Shown one piece after another: positions 40,938-48,945 of a stretch of 64,000 nt of DNA (position 1 is its first letter; each line of letters opens with the position of its first letter). Source of the stretch: CAIZQW01 sp942493055 (GTDB lineage Bacteria > Verrucomicrobiota > Kiritimatiellia > RFP12 > UBA1067); contig OW818680.1 in NCBI GenBank assembly GCA_942493055.1, positions 3,224,001 through 3,288,000 of the forward strand. Reading direction: 5' to 3'. A program made the translations under genes and the position numbers. Below the pieces are notes generated by a model, which was not told where the DNA came from, ran no database searches, and saw only the letters and a list, made by a program, of their open reading frames with translations.

Positions 40938-43900
40938 CTACATCAACTGGATGAGCGTGCCGGGGTTTGGATAATAGAGCGTGACCGTCCCGGCGGTCCG
41001 ATCATAGCGAATGCTCCAGTTCTCCGGCAGGTTCGTCAGGAGTTCGCCTGTCAACGCGCCTGAACAGGTGATCAGCGTGTATCGCTTCCAAGCGCTGAGA
41101 AGCCCGGGGTCAGCGATCTGCAAGAAGAGTTCTGAAAGGGAGAGGTCTCCGGCGACGACCAGGCGGTCGCTTGACCCGTTTGCTGCAACATCCACCAACA
41201 GGGTCGCGCCATTCACGATGGGAGAACCTGGCAATGTGAGCATGCCGATGGCATTCGTGTTGCCGGGCGCAAGCGTCTGCGTTACCGTCAGCGTGCCATT
41301 GGAGACCGTGCCGCTGCCGCTCGCGGAAGCCACGCGCTGCTCCAGGCCACCGAGATCCAGCGCCGCGCCAGCCGAGACCTGCACCGCACTCTCCGAGGGA
41401 AGAACCTGCATGGACGGCTTAGGCGCGTCCAGCCACTTGCTGCGCAGGTAAGACTCCACCTTGACTCGTGTGGCATCGCTCAGCGCGGTGTCGTAAACCA
41501 GCACCTCGCCGACCTGGATGTTTCCGCGATACCCGGAGCCCGGGGCGATGTTTCCGAGTGTGAATGAGGCCAGGCCGGTGTCGTACTCCTGCGAGGTGAA
41601 AGCAGGCAGTCCGTTATTGCTGTCGGACAGGCCGTTGACATAGACGTACGAGCCGTTTGCCACACCGTTCTTTAACACGGCAGAATAGATCAACACAGTA
41701 TTCGTGCTCATCCCCTTCACGGGTGTCCGGTTGTTGTATGTGCTGATCGGGTAACCGTCGTACTGTCCTCCCGCCGTGAAATTCAACAGTTGGAATCGGT
41801 CCCAGCTGCCGTTGTCATGGCCCCACAATCCGCTATTGGCCGTCTTGGCTACCTGCCGGTAGACCATGATAATCGTCATGTTCGGAAGGTTTGTCGCGTT
41901 GATGTCCAGGAGGCTGGTGATATCGTCATCCGAACCGTCGAACAGGAGCGCCGCCTTCCAGTTGAAGTCCGCCACGCTGTTGGTGTAGGTTGGCCGGCGT
42001 CCGTTTGTTGCCTGTGTCGCTGGCTTCCCGTTGCCGCTTAAGTCGCCCCAATATCCGACGGGCTGGCCCGACACCGTGATCGCTCCTGTTCCATTTGCAT
42101 TGGTGGCCAGGGTCGAAATGTTGGATGCATCCAGCCAGAGGGTTGGTGTAGTCAGTGACTGTGAGGCAAGTTTCACGGTGCCTGTCTCGATCGCCATGAC
42201 TCCGCTGTAGGTGTTGCTGCCGCTGAGGATCAACGTACCCGCGCCAGTTTTCGTGAACCCTGCCGCGCCTGATATCGGTGAGGCGATCTGTGCGGTCGCG
42301 TCAACCTGAACAACCGGCGCATTCGTCAGCAGAAGCGGACCGCCAGTCAGCGTATACGTCCCTGTCACGCTCGCATTGAAGACCACGCCGCCGGCCATGA
42401 TGCCGCCTGCGTCGAGCGTCACGGTTCCGGCTGTTCCGCCCGCACCGAAGGCTGCTGTATCGCCGAGCACATTGCACCAGACCGCATGCGTGTCGTTGGA
42501 GTCTGTCCAGTTTGCTGTTGAGGTGTTCCATGCACCCGCGCCATCCATAGCCGCGCCCGTCAGACTCGTGCTCCAGGTAAACGTGAGCGGCGTGGGTATC
42601 ATGCCGAGCAAGGAGAAGGTGTCGAACACGGTGCTGACATGTGAAGAGACGAGCCCCTGACTGTTGGCGGCGAAAACCCGGAACATCAAGGGCCGTCCCG
42701 GCGGCAAATTGGTGAGCGCAAAGGAGAATGCGCCAATGCCCTGAGTCCCGATCTGAGTGACATGCTCCCAGAGGTTGGTGTTTTCCCCTGCGTCCCAGGT
42801 ACCCCAGGCCATATAAACAGCAGCTGTCTCGTTGCTGACCGTATAAACCAGCTTACCGCTGAGAACCGCAGAGGTGAGATTCGAGCCTTGCGGTGCGCCA
42901 TTCGCGACGGCCAGCAGGGCCTGTGTGTCATAGACCTTGGCACCCGCAGTGATCGCGGCGCGATTCATCGCCTCGCGGAAGAGGCGCGTCTGATATTTGT
43001 TCTCTCTCCAGAGGTCGGTCGCGTTCATCAGGACGCAATTCGTCATATCCTCGCGCGGCTTTGTGATGAGCGCAGCCTGCCCGGCCTGGATCAGCGCCAG
43101 CGCATTCGTGTAGTTCGTGCCGGTCACTCCGCTTAGGCAGGGACTCTGCTCAGGCCGGTCGAACCAGATGAGTTCGCCCACGCTCTTGACGCTGTCGGCG
43201 GTCGAAACATTCTTGCCAGTGTAGGTGGCGATCTGACTCAACTGGGCGGAGGTCAGCGGAGAGCGCCCGCCCGCATTGCCCGGATAGTTTGCGGCGTAAC
43301 TTGGATAGTAGACCGCATTGAGATCAACCCAGGTGACGATGCGGTCGAACTCTGCCGCCGTGAGCGTGACGCGGTTGGTGTGGGAGCCTTGGATCGTCTG
43401 GACCAGTTTGCTGACGTAGGAGCCCCAGCTCTTGGCAGGACGGATGGCCGCCGGCCCGGCGCCGATCGCGCCTGTGTAGCCCTTGCGCCACAGCTCGACA
43501 TAAGAAGCGTTGAAGCAGATTCCCTTATCGCCTGCGAGAACCACTTTTGTTGCACCCGTGCCGCCTGTATCGTGACAGGTCATGCACTTCGCATTGAATA
43601 CAGGCTGCACCTCGGCGAGGTAGTTGAACAGCTTCGCTGGTTCGCCCTGCCAGCCGTTCAGCGTGTCAGGGGCGCGCATGAAGGCTTCCGGCATTCGCGC
43701 GCCGGTCGGATGCGGAGCGAGTTTGCGGTCGTCGTGACAGCCGATGCAGCCCTGTGCCTCGCCTGGCTGGATGACGGTGCCGGAGCGCATGGACTGGATC
43801 ATCCGGCCCTGCTCATCGAGCAGTTGGAAGAAGACAAAGGTCCTCGGCGGCACCAGAAAATGGGCTGAACCGTCGGCTTCGACCGGTACAGTGCCGAGGA

Positions 43901-45299
43901 TGCGCTTGGTCTCAAAGCTGTCCCAGTTCACGCCAGGCGCTTCGATGCCCTGCGCATTCCAGACTTGGCTGCTGTAATAGCGCTTCTCAGGCGACTCCAC
44001 CACACGCAGGTATTTGACTGTGCCGCGCGCGACGCCCGTCATGTGGGTGCCTTTGTAGACATCCATCACGTAGAAACGTCCGGGGGTGTCGTCATATTTA
44101 CGGGGCGAGGTCACGACGCCAGGACGATTTCTAGGCACCAACGGCATGGGATCGAAGCAGCCCACGTCGCCGCTGCCCTCGTCGTGGAGCAGTGTGGCAC
44201 TTCCGTCTGTCGCATCCAGAAGATAGAGTGCCATGTGCTCGCCGACGCCGGTATTGCGCGAACAGAGGAAATACCGTCCGCCGACGCCGGTCGCAGGATC
44301 TACGAGCGGGAACGGGTCCTCCTGCTTGGGAGAGGTGCTGGCGAAGATGTCATAGTCACCGTTGACGACGGCGTTGACCTTCACCCAACTCGCAAGTCCG
44401 TCGGGCCAGGTGCGGACCACAGCAGGTGCGCCGTCGCGGGCCAGGCGGCGGTCGATGATCGCGATAGCGCCCCACGGTTTGTCGTGGCAGGCGACGAAGG
44501 TACAGACGGACATGTGTGTTCCCGGAATCTCTTGCGCGTCAATCACACCGCCGGGACTGCTGGTGTTGTTGCCGAAGTAGATGGCGTGCTCCGTGCCTTC
44601 AGGATCGCTGGTCCAAAGGCCTTGCGCGTCACCGAAGTTGCGGTCCACATACTCCCAGCGGTCATAGAGGATGCGGCCGTCAGACATCAGACTCGGATGT
44701 CCTTCGAACAGCGTGCTTTTTGCGATCTGGGTGATGTTGGCGCCGTCGGCGTCCATGCGGTAGAGGTTGTGCGAAAGATGTTTGTTGCACATCACATATT
44801 TCGGCTCGCGGCCCGAGACAAAGACGATGCGGTCATCCGGCAGATAGATCGGATCGAAGTCGTCCACGTCTGAAAGGGCCGTCAGTTGCTTCAATCCCGA
44901 CCCGTCCGTGTTGATCTCATAAATATGATAACAGTCCGCCAGGCTCTTGCGCCATGCGAACACGATACGCGTGCCGCTGAAGTGCACATCCGGATCGCGC
45001 ACAACGCCTGTCGTCCCTGCATTCAAAATTGTCCGCACGAGCCCCGTGGCTGGATCGAAAACTTTTAGCGCAGAGTTGCCACCCTCATAAAACCCATTGC
45101 TGATCTCGTTGGGCGCGGAAGGGTACATGGTGTGCGTGTTGTGGTGGTCTGTCTGATACTGATTGCGGACCACGAAGAGGATCGGCTGGTTAGTCGTTGT
45201 TGCAGGTAACGCAGCAAACGCTTGAGAGACCCCAAGGCTCAAGGCGCCTAGACTCAGTATCCATTTGAAGGTCATGCTATGTGGAGTCATATTTTTCAT
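40938..45299 (-). CDS. HzsA-like di-haem protein fused to a beta-strand-repeat/LamG passenger with C-terminal tail (B)
   Basis: 1453 residues. A signal peptide (MTFKWILSLGALSLGVSQAFA) leads to a TolB/PD40-like propeller (about 35-420; GTRIVFAWRKSLADCYHIYEI, RIVFVSGREP). Next is a region like the hydrazine-synthase alpha-subunit family (VEADGSAHFLVPPRTFVFFQLLDEQG) with haem sites C518-IG-C521-H522 and C572-MT-C575-H576. An FN3-like stretch (about 800-905) precedes a passenger cassette (905-1453). The cassette begins FTWSTSLTGAAMDGAGAWN and includes GAGTLILSGSNTYSG, a LamG-like module (about 1060-1300) and the C-terminal domain ending GTLIQLM. The start overlaps the upstream gene by ATGA, so the two are translationally coupled. 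Probably an exported c-type cytochrome held at the surface. True hydrazine synthase activity is not implied. Confidence 0.9.
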   Translation of the reverse strand: MKNMTPHSMTFKWILSLGALSLGVSQAFAALPATTTNQPILFVVRNQYQTDHHNTHTMYPSAPNEISNGFYEGGNSALKVFDPATGLVRTILNAGTTGVVRDPDVHFSGTRIVFAWRKSLADCYHIYEINTDGSGLKQLTALSDVDDFDPIYLPDDRIVFVSGREPKYVMCNKHLSHNLYRMDADGANITQIAKSTLFEGHPSLMSDGRILYDRWEYVDRNFGDAQGLWTSDPEGTEHAIYFGNNTSSPGGVIDAQEIPGTHMSVCTFVACHDKPWGAIAIIDRRLARDGAPAVVRTWPDGLASWVKVNAVVNGDYDIFASTSPKQEDPFPLVDPATGVGGRYFLCSRNTGVGEHMALYLLDATDGSATLLHDEGSGDVGCFDPMPLVPRNRPGVVTSPRKYDDTPGRFYVMDVYKGTHMTGVARGTVKYLRVVESPEKRYYSSQVWNAQGIEAPGVNWDSFETKRILGTVPVEADGSAHFLVPPRTFVFFQLLDEQGRMIQSMRSGTVIQPGEAQGCIGCHDDRKLAPHPTGARMPEAFMRAPDTLNGWQGEPAKLFNYLAEVQPVFNAKCMTCHDTGGTGATKVVLAGDKGICFNASYVELWRKGYTGAIGAGPAAIRPAKSWGSYVSKLVQTIQGSHTNRVTLTAAEFDRIVTWVDLNAVYYPSYAANYPGNAGGRSPLTSAQLSQIATYTGKNVSTADSVKSVGELIWFDRPEQSPCLSGVTGTNYTNALALIQAGQAALITKPREDMTNCVLMNATDLWRENKYQTRLFREAMNRAAITAGAKVYDTQALLAVANGAPQGSNLTSAVLSGKLVYTVSNETAAVYMAWGTWDAGENTNLWEHVTQIGTQGIGAFSFALTNLPPGRPLMFRVFAANSQGLVSSHVSTVFDTFSLLGMIPTPLTFTWSTSLTGAAMDGAGAWNTSTANWTDSNDTHAVWCNVLGDTAAFGAGGTAGTVTLDAGGIMAGGVVFNASVTGTYTLTGGPLLLTNAPVVQVDATAQIASPISGAAGFTKTGAGTLILSGSNTYSGVMAIETGTVKLASQSLTTPTLWLDASNISTLATNANGTGAITVSGQPVGYWGDLSGNGKPATQATNGRRPTYTNSVADFNWKAALLFDGSDDDITSLLDINATNLPNMTIIMVYRQVAKTANSGLWGHDNGSWDRFQLLNFTAGGQYDGYPISTYNNRTPVKGMSTNTVLIYSAVLKNGVANGSYVYVNGLSDSNNGLPAFTSQEYDTGLASFTLGNIAPGSGYRGNIQVGEVLVYDTALSDATRVKVESYLRSKWLDAPKPSMQVLPSESAVQVSAGAALDLGGLEQRVASASGSGTVSNGTLTVTQTLAPGNTNAIGMLTLPGSPIVNGATLLVDVAANGSSDRLVVAGDLSLSELFLQIADPGLLSAWKRYTLITCSGALTGELLTNLPENWSIRYDRTAGTVTLYYPNPGTLIQLM

Positions 45300-48200
45300 A
45301 AGGACATTAAGTACTCCACCAAGTCGTCAATTTGTGAGGGGGTCAAGCCGCTGACGCGGCTCGCATGGACTGTGAGGACCACGTCACGCACAGATGGAGA
45401 GCGCCCGTCGTGCAGATAGGGGGCGGTGCGCCAGAGTTCCCGCAGGGTCGGCGTATCGAACGTCACCCCGACTTCGTGATCGGTTGCGGTTCCGATATCG
45501 TGCCGTTGCCCGTCCGTCAAATAGTCGCCGCTGTGACACCCGGTGCAGCTCTGCGATTGGAAGAGCAATGCTCCGCGTGCAGCGGCTTCGTTTAATGCGC
45601 CAGCTACGAGACGGGGACTCGCCTCGGGACGGAGCGCTGTTAGATAAGCATCGATCGCTGCTGCGCAGGACTCAGGCTGGCTGACGAACTGGATATAACG
45701 CAGTCCGGAGCGCACCGCGATCTGGGCGCTGGCGCGGATGCCTGTGGACATGGCGGGCGGTGTCTGGATCGAGAAGACATGGCTCTTCGTATTTTTGGGA
45801 CTGCCGAAGCCATCGTTGATCAGGTCCCAGTTCAGACTGTCAGCGCGCGCGTCCGGGTGGCAGCTTGCGCAACTCTGCCAGTTCTGCAGACAGAGCCGGG
45901 CGTCATTGTAGTTCTGCTCGCCCAGGCGCACCGTATCAGGCGTACGCGGTCCGCCCGCAGGGATCTCTGTCGCGCCATATTCAAATCCCGGTGCGATGTT
46001 CACGGTGCCGACGGTGTCGCTGAAATATTCCGCAGCATAGAGTGCCGTGCCGATTAAGGCGAGGCCCCTCGGGCCATTGCCTTTGAGCGGCAGCCGGCGA
46101 CGCACCCCGACCAGATATGTTAAATCCTGAGGCGTATCTGAATCACCTGTCTGAAGTTTTGACAGTAGCGCGGCTTGATCGATGACGCTCACCTCATGTG
46201 TGCCGGCGTGGCTCACACACAGATATTGATTGTTCGTTGAGCAGATTACGCCCCAGGGGTTGGCTGCTCCGAGATCAAGATCATCTAGCAAGACGGTATT
46301 GACGAGTGTGCCGGTCACTGCATCAATGACACTGAGCGCCGCAGTGTTCATCCAGCCGCGCAGCACTTGCGTGGTCGGCGCATAGAAGCGCGAAAGCACA
46401 TGCGTCACATAAACTTTTGCGCCATTGGCAGACACGCAGATGCCGCGGAGCGCTTGCGAGCCCGGTGGCAGCAGGATGCGACTTGAAAGCGTTCGCGTTG
46501 TTGTGTTGATGATGCTTACGGCGCCTGCAATGGCGGCATTGGTCGACGGTCCGACAGGCAAATGTTCAGCGACAAAGAGTTTCGTGCCGTCCGGGGTCAG
46601 CGCTGCCGCATGCGGCTGACGTCCGACCGCGACCCGGGCCAGCGTCGCGCCATCGGAGAGGCGGATGATCGATACGTCATCGGAAAAGCGATTGCAGATG
46701 TAGAGCGTGTTACCATCTGGACTCACGACAGGCGACATCGGTGTATGTCCAGCATCGAACGTCTCCAGAAGCGCGCCACTCGCTGCATCAAGCACAACTA
46801 CGTGACCCTCAGCCCCGCCTGCGGCCACATACAAGCGCGTGCCATCCGCGTTAAGCGCGACACCGTTCGGTGCTGCGGGCAGGGCAAACGCCTGAATCAG
46901 ACGGTTCGCTGTTGTATCGATCACCCCGATGCTCATATCTGTGTATCGGGCCACATAAAGTCGACCGCGTAGGGCATCGGCCACACCTGCGCAAGGCGAG
47001 AGGCTGTTCGTCCGGTCATCGTCCAGAATCAATCCAGCGGCGCTGGATTTTTCCACGAAGGCACCTGTTACAGAACTCAACGCAACAGAGAAAAACTCAT
47101 CGGGCTCTGTTGTTGTGTCGCCTGTTGCGAATACGGTGATTGTTCCCTCTGCCTGACCAGCGGGAATGTTGAGATCCCCTGTTGCAGACTGAAAATCTTG
47201 CGCGTCGGCAGTTGCAGGTGACGTGGCATAATGGAGCGACACAGGATCAGGCGGGGCATACGAGAGGGACACGCGGAAGAGTAGAGCAGTTGTCCCAGAA
47301 TGTCCTTCCAGGCTTTGCGCGTCCGCAAGGGAGAGACGCGGATAGCGCGGTGTGAAGGTCTGCGCAGCGGACCAGCTCTCGCCGTACGTGTTCACAGCGC
47401 GGCAGCGGAAAAAGTAAGATGTCTCCGGTGTTAGTCCGGTGATCGCTTGGTTGAATGCACCGGGGGTCCGGACGCCGAGACTGGTCTTCTGGGCCCAGGC
47501 GGTAAAGTTCGTGCCGCTGTCGCTCGTGCCCCAGCAGACCCAGACTGTGGCCGGCGCATTGCCCGTGGAGACCAGTGAGCCGGTCAGAACAGCGCTCGTT
47601 GAAAATACGTTCGTCGCACCGATGTCTTCTGTCACGCGGGGCGCCCATGTTTCCGTGACGTTTCCAAAGGTGCAGAAGGTTGCGCTGGCCATGGTGTCCC
47701 GTTCCGCGCGGACCCAATCTGCTGAGCGCGCCACGGATGAAATCCGCACCTCGTCGAGTGCGCCGTTGAAATACTCGCCGAGTGGACTGGTGTCGCGTCC
47801 GCCCAGGCGCACGTTGCGGGTCGTGCTCAGCAGGTTTCCGGACTTAGCGAATGAGCCAGCCGATTGCCCGTTGATAAACAAGGTGACCAGGCTGCCGTTG
47901 TAAACAGCTGCGGTGTGTTGCCACTGCCCCACGGAGAGCGTCCCTTTTGTCGCAGAAGTCGTGTCGATACGGCAATGCAGACCTGAACTCACGGTATACA
48001 GGACCCAACTGTAATAAGGCGACACATGAGTGGCTGCAACAGACTTGCTGATGATCGCGTTACCATTGATGGCGTTCGGTTTGATCCAGGCCGAGAGGGT
48101 GAGCTGGTTGCTCGTTAAGTTTAAAGACGCATTGTTTCCGCAATCGATAAAGGCGCTGCCGCCGAAAAAACGACCGCCAGAAACAACACCGTTTGTTGCG

Positions 48201-48715
48201 ACGGATCCTGTGTTGACGCCGTTGTTGGCATTGGTGGTCGCATCATTCAGCGTATCCGACAGGTGCCACACGCCGCGGAAGGCAGCGTCCCAGACCGTGG
48301 CGGAGTTGGGTGCTGGTGCGTCGGGATTGCGCCAGAAGGCGCGGATGATTTGATTGGAGACCAGAGAGGGGACGCGCACCCAGACGCGCGAAACGCCGTT
48401 GGTGTTCCACGTCTCGATCTCGTGGTTTAAGACCACGGTATTGTCCGCGTCAGTGAAACGCAAGTCCGCACCTTGCGGCGCAAAATCAACGTACCGAAAG
48501 TCTGTCAGGGTCGCGGGATCGAGTGTGACCAGGACGGGGAAGTCAGCTAACGTGGACGTGCCGCAATACCCGCTCAGACGGAGTTCCAGCGAAGACCGCC
48601 AGCGCAGGGTGTCTACGGCTTCGGCATACGCCACGTTTGCGGCCCCGAAGCCGGCAACAGCCAACCACAGGGCCGACAGCAGCGCCCCCGACCTTCTCCT
48701 CGAAACCGTATTCAT
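45296..48715 (-). CDS. Multidomain di-haem MauG/peroxidase-like protein
   Basis: 1139 residues, ATG at 48715 with AAAGGAG upstream and a signal peptide ending near VAYAEA. In order, the domains are DUF2341-like (about 40-130), a LamG/concanavalin-like domain (140-335), FN3 (345-440), Calx-beta-like (445-570; PDEFFSVALSSVTG), and a YVTN/NHL-like propeller (580-880). A di-haem cytochrome-c-peroxidase/MauG-like domain follows, with C949-AS-C952-H953 and C1057-TG-C1060-H1061. The typical GALLFQSQSCTGCHSGDYLTDGQRHDIG and FDTPTLRELWRTAPYLHDGRSPSVRDVV segments are present. Such domains reduce peroxide or oxidise partner proteins in the periplasm. The partner is probably the haem protein encoded immediately downstream. 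It lacks the giants' C-terminal tail (ends LVEYLMSL). Confidence 0.92.
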   Translation of the reverse strand: MNTVSRRRSGALLSALWLAVAGFGAANVAYAEAVDTLRWRSSLELRLSGYCGTSTLADFPVLVTLDPATLTDFRYVDFAPQGADLRFTDADNTVVLNHEIETWNTNGVSRVWVRVPSLVSNQIIRAFWRNPDAPAPNSATVWDAAFRGVWHLSDTLNDATTNANNGVNTGSVATNGVVSGGRFFGGSAFIDCGNNASLNLTSNQLTLSAWIKPNAINGNAIISKSVAATHVSPYYSWVLYTVSSGLHCRIDTTSATKGTLSVGQWQHTAAVYNGSLVTLFINGQSAGSFAKSGNLLSTTRNVRLGGRDTSPLGEYFNGALDEVRISSVARSADWVRAERDTMASATFCTFGNVTETWAPRVTEDIGATNVFSTSAVLTGSLVSTGNAPATVWVCWGTSDSGTNFTAWAQKTSLGVRTPGAFNQAITGLTPETSYFFRCRAVNTYGESWSAAQTFTPRYPRLSLADAQSLEGHSGTTALLFRVSLSYAPPDPVSLHYATSPATADAQDFQSATGDLNIPAGQAEGTITVFATGDTTTEPDEFFSVALSSVTGAFVEKSSAAGLILDDDRTNSLSPCAGVADALRGRLYVARYTDMSIGVIDTTANRLIQAFALPAAPNGVALNADGTRLYVAAGGAEGHVVVLDAASGALLETFDAGHTPMSPVVSPDGNTLYICNRFSDDVSIIRLSDGATLARVAVGRQPHAAALTPDGTKLFVAEHLPVGPSTNAAIAGAVSIINTTTRTLSSRILLPPGSQALRGICVSANGAKVYVTHVLSRFYAPTTQVLRGWMNTAALSVIDAVTGTLVNTVLLDDLDLGAANPWGVICSTNNQYLCVSHAGTHEVSVIDQAALLSKLQTGDSDTPQDLTYLVGVRRRLPLKGNGPRGLALIGTALYAAEYFSDTVGTVNIAPGFEYGATEIPAGGPRTPDTVRLGEQNYNDARLCLQNWQSCASCHPDARADSLNWDLINDGFGSPKNTKSHVFSIQTPPAMSTGIRASAQIAVRSGLRYIQFVSQPESCAAAIDAYLTALRPEASPRLVAGALNEAAARGALLFQSQSCTGCHSGDYLTDGQRHDIGTATDHEVGVTFDTPTLRELWRTAPYLHDGRSPSVRDVVLTVHASRVSGLTPSQIDDLVEYLMSL

Positions 48716-48749
48716 GTTGCTCCTTTGTGCAAACGCCTATAAATTCACT

Positions 48750-48916
48750 GGAATGTTGGAATAAGGGAATATGGGAATGATGGGAAAAAGACGGGATACC
48801 GGTTCTGGAGGGCCACGCTTCGTCGTGGCCGGACGCGACCCTCCTTCGCTAAAGCTACGGCGGCCAAGCAGAGCGCGTCCCTCCAGTGGGGTCTTCTTTC
48901 ACTATTCCAACATTCC
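48750..48916. repeat. Triple-nested palindrome
   Basis: The outer 14-bp perfect arms are GGAATGTTGGAATA (48750-48763) and TATTCCAACATTCC (48903-48916). The middle arms are CTGGAGGG (48805-48812) and CCCTCCAG (about 48879-48886). Inside are CCACG-CTTCGT-CGTGG and GGACGCG...CGCGTCC, the latter interrupted by the dispersed CCTTCGCTAAAGCTACGGCGG repeat. It lies between two minus-strand genes. Confidence 0.85.
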
Positions 48917-48945
48917 ACTATTCCACTATTCCGTCCCCGTCCCCT

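Noticed and set aside
43965..44873. 302-codon plus-strand frame inside the haem operon
   Set aside because: Antisense to the propeller of the HzsA-like protein, whose motifs are clear; no Shine-Dalgarno.
40938..45299. True hydrazine synthase subunit
   Set aside because: Only the family fold and two haem motifs are shared; no partner subunits or anammox genes are present.
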